Source: Alcaligenaceae bacterium
GTDB lineage: Bacteria > Pseudomonadota > Gammaproteobacteria > Burkholderiales > Burkholderiaceae_B
DNA length: 64,000 bases
Direction of reading: 5' to 3'
Assembly (NCBI GenBank): GCA_013416405.1
Contig: JACCET010000001.1
Span: 310,001-374,000, forward strand
In this document: one piece after another, positions 16,040-24,626 of the stretch
Layout: every line of letters begins with the position of its first letter
Numbering within the stretch: the first letter of the stretch is position 1
The notes under the pieces: model-generated
Seen by the model: only the letters and a program-made list of their open reading frames with translations
Databases searched by the model: none
Told to the model about the DNA's origin: nothing
Made by a program: the position numbers and the translations under genes

Positions 16040-17092
16040 TCAGTTGCTTTGGCGGCGTAACACCACCGACAAGAAGAAGGGGACGCCGACCAGCGAGGTA
16101 ACGATCCCAACGGGCACTATGCTGCCGCTGGCGATGTTCTTGGAGGCGATGGAAGCCAATGACAGGATCATGGCGCCGATCAGGGCGCTGCCCGGCAGAT
16201 AGAAACGGTGGTCTTCACCGAACAGGCGGCGGGCAATATGTGGTGCAATCAGGCCAATGAAGCTAATGGTGCCCACAAAGGACACAGCCAGTGCAGCGAG
16301 CAGGCTGATGCGCAGCAACGAGGTCAATCGCAGACGCTGCACATTGATGCCGAAACTGAAAGCACGGTCTTCACCCAGACGCAAGGCCGTCAGCTTCCAG
16401 GCGTCGCGCATGGCCAGCGGCCATATCAAGGCGACGGCCAGTGCCATGGCGCCTACCTTGGGCCAAGTGGCCCGCGACAAACTGCCCATGGTCCAGAACA
16501 CCAGGCTTTGCAAGTCTTCGGCACTTGCCACGAATTGCATGAGCGACACCAGTGCATTGAAGGAAAACACCAGGGCAATGCCGAACAAAACCAGGCCCGA
16601 GCTGCTCATGGCGCCCCAGCGCGCGGCCGCATCCAGTAATAAGGCTGACACCAGGGCAAATATAAAAGCATTGCCTGAAATCATCCAGGCATGAGGCAAT
16701 CCGGGTATCGACAGATTAAGGACGATGGCCAGCGAGGCGCCAAACGCCGCCGCCGACGAAATGCCAAGAGTGAACGGACTGGCCAGGGGATTGTTCAGTA
16801 TCGTTTGCATTTCGGCGCCCGCCAGTCCCAGTGCCATGCCCACGACGACAGCCATCATGGCATAGGGCAGGCGGAAGTCCCAGACGATGACCCGCATGGT
16901 GGGTTCCGCTGCAGACGGCTGCAATAGTGTGTGGAACAGATCGATCCAGGTCAGTGCTGAAGGCCCGAGCGTGAAGTCGGCCAACATCGAGAACACGATA
17001 ACGCACACCAATGCGGCAATCAGCAGCCAGCGCGTCTTGAGCAACTGCCGATAGTGCGTCTCGGCCAGCCCCGTTGTTTGAGCAGAAAGCAT
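16040..17092 (-). CDS. Iron-siderophore ABC transporter permease (FecCD family)
   Basis: This inner-membrane permease of about 350 residues has around nine to ten membrane segments and the FecCD family segments GAEMQTILNNPLASPFTLG and SFVGTISFIGLIAPHIAR. I chose the ATG at 17092-17090; a TTG at 17095 is also in frame, and neither has a clear ribosome binding site. Ferric enterobactin importers usually have two permeases (FepD and FepG). Only one is here, so it should work as a homodimer, as BtuC does. It is the first gene of the uptake block and lies downstream of a candidate Fur site. Confidence 0.92.
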   Translation of the reverse strand: MLSAQTTGLAETHYRQLLKTRWLLIAALVCVIVFSMLADFTLGPSALTWIDLFHTLLQPSAAEPTMRVIVWDFRLPYAMMAVVVGMALGLAGAEMQTILNNPLASPFTLGISSAAAFGASLAIVLNLSIPGLPHAWMISGNAFIFALVSALLLDAAARWGAMSSSGLVLFGIALVFSFNALVSLMQFVASAEDLQSLVFWTMGSLSRATWPKVGAMALAVALIWPLAMRDAWKLTALRLGEDRAFSFGINVQRLRLTSLLRISLLAALAVSFVGTISFIGLIAPHIARRLFGEDHRFYLPGSALIGAMILSLASIASKNIASGSIVPVGIVTSLVGVPFFLSVVLRRQSN

Positions 17093-17104
17093 CAAATGCC
17101 AGAA

Positions 17105-17119
17105 TGAGAATAGTTTACA
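17105..17119 (-). promoter_or_regulatory. Candidate Fur box before the siderophore uptake genes
   Basis: TGAGAAT-A-GTTTACA fits the 7-1-7 Fur model in most positions of the left half and four of seven in the right half. It lies 13-27 bases upstream of the permease start. A TATACT -10-like element (complement of 17128-17133) lies just upstream of it. It shares the core TGAGAAT with the site at entE. Iron control is inferred. Confidence 0.45.
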
Positions 17120-17158
17120 AAAACGAAAGTATAGAGTATTCGAGCATCAGGACGTGCC

Positions 17159-17210
17159 AGGGCCTGTTAACACTATTCAAGAAGATCCTTGAATAGTGTT
17201 AACAGGCCCT
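17159..17210. repeat. Perfect 23-bp inverted repeat (hairpin) between two transport genes
   Basis: AGGGCCTGTTAACACTATTC continues for three more bases and pairs perfectly with 17188-17210 across a six-base loop (17182-17187). It lies after the stop of the amino-acid binding protein gene and before the siderophore permease promoter. Neither side has a T-run, so it is not a standard intrinsic terminator, although it may help separate the two transcription units. No target-site duplication flanks it. Confidence 0.85.
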
Positions 17211-17241
17211 AATACCGCTCAAAGAGAGTGCGTAGTGCTCC

Positions 17242-18015
17242 TTACTCCAGCCAACGGTCTTCTGCGTCGTCAAGCACCTCACGCTCATCAAGAAGATCCC
17301 AGGCAAACTTCATGACGCGCACATAGTCGGCATCGTCTACAGGCAGCATGAAACCGAGTTGGTTTTCTGGTGTCAGGGGATTTTCAACGAACACGGCTGC
17401 CAGGCGGGGGTCGGCCTTGCTGTAATGCAAAGCCTCGTAGGTTTCAGTGATCATGACGTCGCCTTTGCCTTCAGCAATCAAGGCAGGAATTTCTGCGTTC
17501 TTTTCATGTGTGCTGACCTTGGCCTGTTTCAGGTTTTCAAGCACGAAGGCTTCGTTGGTGCCGCCGGGGTTCTTGATGACACGAACGGAAGGCTGGTTCA
17601 AGTCGTCGACTGTTTTGTAGTTGGACGCCTGGTCTTTACGAACCAGCGCGACCTTGCCGAAGGGAGCATAGCCGGGCAGCATATCCACCAGTTTGATGCG
17701 GCCAATATTACGGGTGATACCGCCAACCGCCACATCGAATTTGTCGGCTTGCAGGTCTTTCATCAGATTGGGCCACGAGGTTTGTACATATTCGATCTTG
17801 ACACCCAAAACATTGGCCATGGCTTTTATGACATCGATATCGTGGCCTTCATAGCCCTTGTCGGTCTTGATGGCAAAGGGCCGGTAGTCGCCCGGTGTGC
17901 CTACACGAATGGTTTTGCTGTCCATGACGCGATCCAGACGCGGGCCGGCCTGTGCTGCAGCGCCCAGCGTCATGGCCATGGCCAAGCTTACGAAGAGGCG
18001 GAAAAATTCTCTCAT
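17242..18015 (-). CDS. Amino-acid ABC transporter substrate-binding protein
   Basis: This is a 257-residue periplasmic binding protein of SBP family 3 (polar amino acids and related compounds). A signal peptide spans about residues 1-23 (ending AAQAG). The IRVGTPGDYRPFA and GYEGHDIDVIKAMANVLG segments are classic. The ATG at 18015 is preceded by AAGGAAG. No permease or ATPase gene is adjacent, so it either uses a remote transporter or acts as a stand-alone receptor. The ligand is unknown. Confidence 0.88.
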   Translation of the reverse strand: MREFFRLFVSLAMAMTLGAAAQAGPRLDRVMDSKTIRVGTPGDYRPFAIKTDKGYEGHDIDVIKAMANVLGVKIEYVQTSWPNLMKDLQADKFDVAVGGITRNIGRIKLVDMLPGYAPFGKVALVRKDQASNYKTVDDLNQPSVRVIKNPGGTNEAFVLENLKQAKVSTHEKNAEIPALIAEGKGDVMITETYEALHYSKADPRLAAVFVENPLTPENQLGFMLPVDDADYVRVMKFAWDLLDEREVLDDAEDRWLE

Positions 18016-18141
18016 GGTGCTTCCTTTTATTGATATAAAAACAGAAGGGTGAAAAGGGATATGGCGCGGATTGGTTTTGGGAACTATAACGAATCTGCGG
18101 CTCCGGGCCTATAAGCAGGTTTTGAAAGAGCCATATAAAAA

Positions 18142-18879
18142 TTAGCGTACCGGCAGGAAGTTAAAGAACAGGAGCCCTTGTACGTAGTTGATGCCTGCAC
18201 GGCGTAAATTTTCGTCCAGCAAATTAGCCACCAGGTCCAGCCGGCCTATCAAGGCGCCAAACTCGCGCTCGAAACTCAGGTTGGTGGCCGCTACGCTCAT
18301 TTCATTGGCCCAAAGCAGTGGCGCGCCCGAAGGGCTTTGCCGGGTAGCCAACAGCCAGGCAGCCGCTTCGACGTTGCGGGCTGCGTTATATACATGTTCA
18401 GCCGTGAGCACGTCGGATATATAAAAACGTGTCTTGCCATCGTGTGCGCTGATGATGGTGCTGGCCATGCCGGCAATAAAGGCGCCGACACGGTCGCCGG
18501 TGTATGCCGGATCCAGCGCTACGGCCAGGATTTCAATATCGCGCAGTCCGGCCAGCTCCGCAGGCGCCTGGCCGGTGCTTATCGTTCGGCGCCCACGCTC
18601 GATGGCGGCTTCTATGGTGGGTTCGCCCGTTTTACGCCATTCGGCAGGATTGCGGCGATACAGCTTTTCTAGCAGGCGTGTCAGGCTATCCAGGTTGTCC
18701 CGCATGGCTATGGTGACGGTGCGGTTGAAATCGGTCTGGCCAAGCTGGTCGAAAGAGATGTCTTCGGTACGCGGTGCTGTGGAGTCTGTTTGGGTGGGCG
18801 GCAGTGCACAGCCGGAAAGAAGAGCGCTGCCTGCCGCAAGAAGGACAATCGCAAGCGATTTCCTGCTGCTATCCTTCAT
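18142..18879 (-). CDS. Putative outer-membrane lipoprotein, unknown function
   Basis: This 245-residue protein has a lipoprotein signal (lipobox LLSGC, Cys24). The mature protein is largely helical, with FDQLGQTDFNRTVTIAMRDN and a middle region around DPAYTGDRVGAFIAGMAS. It ends in a hydrophobic VQGLLFFNFLPVR. I do not recognise a characterised family; similar lipoproteins of unknown role are known from Burkholderiales. Its start overlaps the end of the Lrp-type regulator gene by 11 bases, so the two are co-transcribed, which is unusual for a lipoprotein. Confidence 0.75.
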   Translation of the reverse strand: MKDSSRKSLAIVLLAAGSALLSGCALPPTQTDSTAPRTEDISFDQLGQTDFNRTVTIAMRDNLDSLTRLLEKLYRRNPAEWRKTGEPTIEAAIERGRRTISTGQAPAELAGLRDIEILAVALDPAYTGDRVGAFIAGMASTIISAHDGKTRFYISDVLTAEHVYNAARNVEAAAWLLATRQSPSGAPLLWANEMSVAATNLSFEREFGALIGRLDLVANLLDENLRRAGINYVQGLLFFNFLPVR

Positions 18880-19327
18880 ACTGTGATTCCGGCTTCAGTG
18901 GTGGCAGCCGCCTTTTTACGGGTGTGGCCTTGACGATGGAGGTGTTGGTTTCAGCCTGATCCGACAATTTGTCCAGAATGGCATCCAACTGCTCCATGGA
19001 TCGCACATTAAGGCGTGCGATGAAGCAGTCATCCCCCGTAATCTTGTCGCATTCCGTGAATTGCGGAATAGCCTGTATCAGCCGTTCGATGGCGTGCATC
19101 CGGCCAGGCATGGGGCGCACCCGTACGATGGCTTGCAGCTGATAGCCAAATGATTTCGGGTCTACCGTCACGGTGTAGGCGGTCAGTATCCCGCGCTCTT
19201 CCAGCCGGCGCAGACGCTCCGCGACGCTCGGCGAAGACAGGCCGCTGATTTGCGACAAGGCCTTCAGCGAGCGGCGCGAATCTTCCATGAGCGCAGCGAT
19301 TAGAATTTGGTCTGTTTCGTCCATCAT
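18869..19327 (-). CDS. Lrp/AsnC family transcriptional regulator
   Basis: This 152-residue regulator has an N-terminal winged helix-turn-helix (about 3-60, SLKALSQISGLSSPSVAERLRRLEERGIL) and a C-terminal RAM/AsnC ligand domain (about 65-140). The start is either of two adjacent ATGs at 19327 and 19324; neither has a strong ribosome binding site. It is divergent from an EamA exporter gene, a common pairing in which the regulator controls the exporter in response to an amino acid. The lipoprotein gene follows with an 11-base overlap. Confidence 0.9.
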   Translation of the reverse strand: MMDETDQILIAALMEDSRRSLKALSQISGLSSPSVAERLRRLEERGILTAYTVTVDPKSFGYQLQAIVRVRPMPGRMHAIERLIQAIPQFTECDKITGDDCFIARLNVRSMEQLDAILDKLSDQAETNTSIVKATPVKRRLPPLKPESQYEG

Positions 19328-19460
19328 GGCGTATTGTTAGGTAAAAAGTGAATATACCTTGCTATAAAAAAGGAAGAAATACTTTTTCGCTTTATATTTT
19401 CCATGGAACGGCAGGCATGAAAACGTCACACTTACCCCATCAAAGTATGGAGTGTGTTTA

Positions 19461-20357
19461 ATGAATAAACAGATAAAACGTGGCTCTCTCGAGATGGCAG
19501 GCGCCATGTTCATTTCGGGCACGATAGGGTGGTTTGTGTTGATGTCCGGTCAGGCTGTGCTGGATGTCGTGTTCTGGCGCTGCGCCATTGGCGCCCCTGT
19601 CTTATTGCTGATCTGTGCGCTGATGGGTTATCTGAATCCGAAAAGGCTGGGCTGGAAAAAGTTTTTGTGGGCCGTGATCAGCGGCGTGGCCATCGTGGGT
19701 AATTGGCTGCTGCTGTTCGCTGCCTATTCGCGTGCTTCCATAGGCATTGCAACGGCCGTCTACAACACCCAGCCCTTTATGCTGGTGGGCCTGGGCGCCT
19801 TGTTGCTGGGCGAGCGCATCACGCTGGACAAAATTCTATGGCTTAGCCTGGCCTTTGTGGGGATGCTCGCCATTACCCAGCAGCATGGCGAAACGCCAGC
19901 TTATGGGGCCGGGAATTATCTGGTGGGTATAGGTCTGGCATTGGGTGCCGCATTCCTGTATGCGGTGGCTGCGATCGTGGTCAAGAAACTTTCGGGCACG
20001 CCGCCTTATCTGATCGCATTGATACAGGTCTGTACGGGCATTTTGCTACTGGCACCGTTTGCACAGGTAGCGGCCCTGGCCGATCAGCCGCCAGTGGCCT
20101 GGCTGACGCTGCTGACGCTGGGGATAGTGCATACCGGCTTCATGTACATATTGCTGTATGGCGCAATTCAGAAACTGCCCACCGCCATAACGGGCGCGCT
20201 GTCATTCATTTATCCGATTGTGGCCATACTTGTGGATTGGATCGCTTTCGGGCACAACTTGCAATGGATGCAATGGCTGGGTGTGGCCGCCATATTGCTT
20301 GCAGCCGCTGCCATGCAGCAAGGCTGGGGCTTGAGGCGTGCCGCACCCGTGTGCTAG
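19461..20357 (+). CDS. EamA/DMT family membrane exporter
   Basis: This 298-residue drug/metabolite transporter superfamily protein has about ten membrane segments in two EamA repeats. The first repeat includes WRCAIGAPVLLLI and NWLLLFAAYSRASIGIATAVYNTQPF. The ATG at 19461 is chosen because TGGAG lies eight bases upstream; the frame opens three codons earlier. It is divergent from the Lrp-type regulator, so amino-acid or metabolite export under Lrp control is plausible. The substrate is unknown. Confidence 0.87.
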   Translation: MNKQIKRGSLEMAGAMFISGTIGWFVLMSGQAVLDVVFWRCAIGAPVLLLICALMGYLNPKRLGWKKFLWAVISGVAIVGNWLLLFAAYSRASIGIATAVYNTQPFMLVGLGALLLGERITLDKILWLSLAFVGMLAITQQHGETPAYGAGNYLVGIGLALGAAFLYAVAAIVVKKLSGTPPYLIALIQVCTGILLLAPFAQVAALADQPPVAWLTLLTLGIVHTGFMYILLYGAIQKLPTAITGALSFIYPIVAILVDWIAFGHNLQWMQWLGVAAILLAAAAMQQGWGLRRAAPVC

Positions 20358-20409
20358 TGTGCGGCTTGACTACCTACTTGCGACACCTGGCCCAGCCAAA
20401 AATACCATT

Positions 20410-20769
20410 ATGCCCATCCTGTTTGCTGTAACCGTTTTATTCATAATGCAGGCCGCCGGAGAGGTCCTGGTACGGCTTACTGGCCTGCCATTGCCAGGCT
20501 CGCTGATCGGCATGTTGCTCATGTTGGGGGCGCTCATGGCATATGGCCGTGTGCCTACGGGCTTGCGCGATACCTGCCACCATATGCTCAAGCACCTGAT
20601 GCTGCTGTTCATCCCGCTGGTGGCCGGCATTATGCTTTATGTCGGACCACTGGAGCGCGAGTGGATTCCTTTCCTGCTGGCCTGCGTTGTAGGGGTTGGC
20701 CTGACCGTAATGGTTACTGCGGTGACGCTACGCTGGATGCTGCGTATCACGGGGAAAGACGAATCATGA
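20410..20769 (+). CDS. CidA/LrgA family membrane protein
   Basis: This is a 119-residue holin-like membrane protein with four predicted segments. The segments LPLPGSLIGMLLML and LMLLFIPLVAGIM are diagnostic of CidA/LrgA, a family linked to murein hydrolase control and, more recently, to export or uptake of small carboxylates. The frame is open earlier, but the ATG at 20410 gives the family-normal N-terminus. The stop overlaps the start of the CidB/LrgB partner as ATGA. Confidence 0.88.
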   Translation: MPILFAVTVLFIMQAAGEVLVRLTGLPLPGSLIGMLLMLGALMAYGRVPTGLRDTCHHMLKHLMLLFIPLVAGIMLYVGPLEREWIPFLLACVVGVGLTVMVTAVTLRWMLRITGKDES

Positions 20770-21491
20770 GCAGCAGCCTGTTGGCCGCCTGGAATTATTT
20801 GGCCGATACGCCGCTATTCTGGTTGGGTTTCACGTTGGCAGCCTATCTGATCGCCGCCACGGCTTATCAACGCAGTGGCGGTAATCCGCTGTTGCTGCCC
20901 GTATTCATTGCTGTCATTTTGGTGGTTGCCTTTTTATATGCCACCGGCACACCTTACCAGGTATATGCACGGCACACCTGGCTGTTGGAGTTTCTGATAG
21001 GGCCGGCCACCGTGGCGCTGGCCATACCCTTGTATAGCCAGCTGGGCCGTCTGAAACGCCTGTTTCTGCCTGTCATGGTGGCATTAGTGGCCGGTTCTGC
21101 CTGTGCCATCTTGTCCGCCATGGGCATAGCCTGGGCCTTGGGTGCCAGTCTGCAAACCCAGATTTCCCTGGGCCCGAAGTCAGCCACCATGCCCATAGCC
21201 ATGGAGGTCGCGGCTATAAACGGTGGCTTGCCCTCGCTTACGACCGTGGCGGTGGCTATTACCGGTATTTCGGGCGCCATGATCTGCGGGCTGTTGCTGA
21301 AAATGCTTAAAGTCCATGATCCGGCTACCCGGGGTTTTGCTTTGGGGCTGAGCGCGCATGCCATAGGTGTGGCGCGTTCCTTCCAAATCAATGAAACAGC
21401 CGGAGCCTTTGCCGCCCTGGGTATGGGGCTGAATGGCATCGCTACGGCAGTGCTGATGCCGCTGCTATTGTCTTTGCTGGCACTTTTCTGA
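20766..21491 (+). CDS. CidB/LrgB family membrane protein
   Basis: This is the 241-residue partner of the preceding CidA/LrgA protein. It is a hydrophobic inner-membrane protein with about seven segments. GPATVALAIPLY, SLGPKSATMPIAM and GLSAHAIGVARSF are signature stretches of the LrgB family. It is translationally coupled through an ATGA overlap at 20766-20769. Its cellular role in this organism is not settled. Confidence 0.9.
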   Translation: MSSSLLAAWNYLADTPLFWLGFTLAAYLIAATAYQRSGGNPLLLPVFIAVILVVAFLYATGTPYQVYARHTWLLEFLIGPATVALAIPLYSQLGRLKRLFLPVMVALVAGSACAILSAMGIAWALGASLQTQISLGPKSATMPIAMEVAAINGGLPSLTTVAVAITGISGAMICGLLLKMLKVHDPATRGFALGLSAHAIGVARSFQINETAGAFAALGMGLNGIATAVLMPLLLSLLALF

Positions 21492-21585
21492 TGCGGGCGC
21501 TATGATTTTGTCATCATGAGCGCCCGGGCGCATACGCATCAGCGTGTTTCCCTGGCCGCTAGCAGAATTAAAGCAAGGAGACCCC

Positions 21586-23241
21586 ATGACCCATATTTTC
21601 GACCAGGACCTGCCCCAGACGCCCGCGAATTACGCCGCGATATCGCCGCTGTCGTTTATTGAACGCTCCGCCAATACGTATCCACAGCATTTGGCGGTAG
21701 TGCACGGAACAGGGCCCCAGGCCTTGCGCCGCACCTGGTCCGAGCTTTACAGCCGATGCCGGCAACTGGCCAGCGCGCTAAGCCGATCAGGCATAGGCAA
21801 GGGCGATACCGTTGCCGTGATGCTGCCCAATACGCCACCGATGGTGGAAGCCCATTTTGGCATCCCCATGACCGGAGCGGTGCTCAATGCCATCAATACG
21901 CGGCTCGATCCGCAGATGGTTGCCTTCATGCTGGATCACGGCGAAGCCAAGGTGGTGATAGTCGACCTCGAGTTCGCGCCCACCATGAGCAAGGCATTGG
22001 CCTTGCGTTCATCGAAGGCGCCCATCAAGGTCATCGATGTGGCCGATAGCCTGTATACAGGATCCAATCAAGCCATAGGCGATTCTGAATACGAAGCTTT
22101 CATCGCCGCAGGCGACTCTGATTTCTCCTGGGATCTTCCGGCAAACGAGTGGGACGCCATTGCCCTGAACTACACCAGCGGTACCACTGGCAATCCCAAA
22201 GGTGTGGTGTATCACCATCGCGGCGCAGCAACGGCGGCCGTGTCCAATATTCTTGAATGGGATATGCCCAAGCACGCCGTCTATTTGTGGACGCTACCCA
22301 TGTTCCATTGCAACGGATGGTGTTTTCCCTGGGCGGTGGCTGCGCGCGCCGGCGTCAATGTATGCCTGCGGCGTGTTGAAGCTCAGGCCATTTTCGATGC
22401 TATTCGTGAGCATGGTGTCGATCATTATTGCGGCGCGCCCATCGTGCACAGCATGCTGGTGAATGCACCCGACAGCCTCAAGCAGGGCTTGCCACAAGGG
22501 GTTAAAGCCATGGTGGCGGGCGCCGCGCCACCCGCTTCCATGATAGAAGGCATGGAGCGCATGGGCTTCAATCTGTTGCATGTTTACGGTCTTACCGAAA
22601 CGTATGGACCCGCAACAGTTTGCGCCCAGCATGCCGACTGGAGCACCCTGGATATCGGCGAGCGCGCCCGACTGAATGCGCGCCAGGGCGTTACCTACCA
22701 CCTTGAGCGCGGGATTGCCGTCATGAATGCAGAAACCATGCAGCCGGTGCCGGCCGATGGCGTGACCATGGGCGAAATCATGTTCCGTGGCAATATCACC
22801 ATGAAGGGCTATCTGAAGAACGCTAAAGCCACGCAAGAGGCATTGGCAGGTGGCTGGTTCCACAGCGGCGACCTGGCGGTCATGGACCCTGACGGCTATA
22901 TCAAAATCAAGGATCGCAGCAAGGACATCATTATTTCCGGTGGCGAAAATATTTCATCCATCGAAGTGGAAGATGTGCTGTATCGCCATCCCGATGTGCT
23001 GGCAGCCGCGGTGGTGGCGCGCTCCGACGCGCGCTGGGGTGAAACCCCTTGCGCCTTCATCGAATTGAAAGATGGCTCGCAAGCCAGCGAGCAGTCCATC
23101 ATCGAACACTGCAAGAAGCACATGGCGGGCTATAAGGTGCCGCGCAATGTGGTGTTTTGCGAATTACCAAAAACCTCGACCGGAAAGATACAGAAGTTCG
23201 AGCTGCGCAAGCAGGCCGAGGCACTGGAAGCGGCAACCTGA
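21586..23241 (+). CDS. Fatty-acyl-CoA ligase (AlkK/DmdB-type AMP-binding enzyme)
   Basis: This is a 551-residue ANL-superfamily acyl-CoA synthetase. It has the P-loop YTSGTTGNPKG, the LPMFHCNGWCFPW segment that marks the AlkK/DmdB branch (medium-chain or methylthiopropionyl substrates), HVYGLTETYGP, the YKIKDRSKDIIISGGENI hinge and a C-terminal KTSTGKIQKF lysine. The start at 21586 has AAGGAG seven bases upstream; the longer frame lacks this. It stands alone. The chain length of the substrate cannot be read from the sequence. Confidence 0.9.
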   Translation: MTHIFDQDLPQTPANYAAISPLSFIERSANTYPQHLAVVHGTGPQALRRTWSELYSRCRQLASALSRSGIGKGDTVAVMLPNTPPMVEAHFGIPMTGAVLNAINTRLDPQMVAFMLDHGEAKVVIVDLEFAPTMSKALALRSSKAPIKVIDVADSLYTGSNQAIGDSEYEAFIAAGDSDFSWDLPANEWDAIALNYTSGTTGNPKGVVYHHRGAATAAVSNILEWDMPKHAVYLWTLPMFHCNGWCFPWAVAARAGVNVCLRRVEAQAIFDAIREHGVDHYCGAPIVHSMLVNAPDSLKQGLPQGVKAMVAGAAPPASMIEGMERMGFNLLHVYGLTETYGPATVCAQHADWSTLDIGERARLNARQGVTYHLERGIAVMNAETMQPVPADGVTMGEIMFRGNITMKGYLKNAKATQEALAGGWFHSGDLAVMDPDGYIKIKDRSKDIIISGGENISSIEVEDVLYRHPDVLAAAVVARSDARWGETPCAFIELKDGSQASEQSIIEHCKKHMAGYKVPRNVVFCELPKTSTGKIQKFELRKQAEALEAAT

Positions 23242-23253
23242 CAAGTCCGCTGG

Positions 23254-23301
23254 GCTGCACGGCAGCCGGGGCGTGCAGCTGTGGCCATGGAGTCATGGCC
23301 A
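23254..23301 (+). terminator. Two tandem hairpins after the acyl-CoA ligase gene
   Basis: GCTGCACG pairs with CGTGCAGC (23254-23279), and TGGCCATG pairs with CATGGCCA (23282-23301). No T-run follows, so termination strength is uncertain, but the position just after a stop codon fits a terminator region. Confidence 0.4.
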
Positions 23302-23376
23302 GGCGTCTTAAGTGAAGTACTGTCATTTTCGGGCGCGCGGTAAACTTGCGCCTGCTTATTTTTAGGGAATTGAGTA

Positions 23377-23859
23377 ATGCCTTCTTTTGATGTGGTTTCC
23401 GAAGTTGACAAGCACGAGCTGAGCAATGCTATAGATCAGGCCAATCGCGAACTATCCACACGCTTTGATTTCAAGGGGATAGACGCCAAATTTGAACTGG
23501 AAGGCTTTGTGGTCACGCAAACGGCACCCAGTGTGTTCCAGTTGAACCAGATGCTCGACATTCTGCGTGGCCGTCTGACTGCGCGCAGCATAGACGTACG
23601 TTGCGTGGAAGTGGGCGATCCGCTTGAGAACCTGGGCGGAGCACGTCGTAAAGTCACGATAAGACAGGGAATCGAACAGGCCGTCTCGAAAAAATTGATT
23701 GCGGAAATGAAGTCGGCCAAACTTAAGGTCGAGGCGCAAATCAATGGCGACAAGCTGCGCGTATCGGGTAAGAAGCGCGACGACTTGCAAGACGCCATGG
23801 CATTGATGCGTAAGTCAGACGTCGACCTTCCGCTGCAATTCAATAATTTCCGAGACTGA
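23377..23859 (+). CDS. yajQ: YajQ family nucleotide-binding protein
   Basis: This 160-residue cytosolic protein of the YajQ/UPF0234 family has two RNP-like ferredoxin folds. The start MPSFDVVSEVDKHEL and the RFDFKG segment are diagnostic. Members bind nucleotides or tRNA, and in Xanthomonas and Pseudomonas they act as cyclic-di-GMP effectors. The length is normal and the gene stands alone, convergent with the ABC exporter permease at 23865. Confidence 0.95.
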   Translation: MPSFDVVSEVDKHELSNAIDQANRELSTRFDFKGIDAKFELEGFVVTQTAPSVFQLNQMLDILRGRLTARSIDVRCVEVGDPLENLGGARRKVTIRQGIEQAVSKKLIAEMKSAKLKVEAQINGDKLRVSGKKRDDLQDAMALMRKSDVDLPLQFNNFRD

Positions 23860-23864
23860 GCGGC

Positions 23865-24626
23865 TTACGGACGCAGACGGTAGCCAGTGCGGAAAATCCA
23901 GGTGATTAAAGCCAGGCACAGCGCCAGGAAAAACAGTGTCATACCCAGGCTGACGTAAACGTTGACATCGGCAATGCTGTAGAAGCTCCAGCGAAAGCCG
24001 CTGATCAGGTACACCACCGGATTGAACAAGGTTACGGTTTGCCAGACGGGCGGGAGCATGTCTATGGAATAGAAGCTGCCGCCCAGAAAGGTTAGTGGCG
24101 TGACGATCAGCAGTGGCACAATTTGCAGTTTTTCGAAGCCATCGGCCCAGATGCCTATGATGAAACCGAACAGGCTGAAGGTCAGTGCAGTCAAGGCCAG
24201 AAACAACAGCATCCATACCGGGTGGTCTATGCGTATCGGCACGAAGAAAGTGGCGGTCAACAGAATGATGGCCGCCAGAATAATTGACTTGGTGGCGGCG
24301 GCTCCCACATAGCTGAGCGTGATTTCCAGGTAGGAAATCGGGGCGGACAACAATTCGTAGATGGTACCGGTGAATTTCGGGAAGTAGATGCCAAATGAGG
24401 CATTCGATATGCTTTGCGTGAGCAATGAAAGCATGATCAGGCCCGGCACGATGAAGGCGCCATAGCTGATGCCCCCGACTTCCGTGATGCGGTTGCCAAT
24501 GGCGGCGCCAAAAACCACGAAGTACAACGAGGTGGATATGACGGGCGCAATAATGCTTTGCATAAGCGTGCGCCATGTCCTGGCCATTTCAAAGCGGTAA
24601 ATGGCGCGCATTGCGGGCAGGTTCAT
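23865..24626 (-). CDS. ABC-2 type exporter permease (YadH-like)
   Basis: This is a 253-residue membrane subunit of an ABC-2 exporter with six predicted segments. The segments [15 protein letters not shown] and [16 protein letters not shown] are typical of YadH. Its start overlaps the stop of the ATPase gene by four bases (ATGA at 24626-24623), so the pair is coupled. The exported substrate is not known for the family. Confidence 0.9.
   Translation of the reverse strand: MNLPAMRAIYRFEMARTWRTLMQSIIAPVISTSLYFVVFGAAIGNRITEVGGISYGAFIVPGLIMLSLLTQSISNASFGIYFPKFTGTIYELLSAPISYLEITLSYVGAAATKSIILAAIILLTATFFVPIRIDHPVWMLLFLALTALTFSLFGFIIGIWADGFEKLQIVPLLIVTPLTFLGGSFYSIDMLPPVWQTVTLFNPVVYLISGFRWSFYSIADVNVYVSLGMTLFFLALCLALITWIFRTGYRLRP

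Noticed and set aside
17159-17210. The long inverted repeat as a MITE or IS remnant
   Set aside because: The flanks show no target-site duplication and the two arms meet with only six bases between them. I cannot search for copies.
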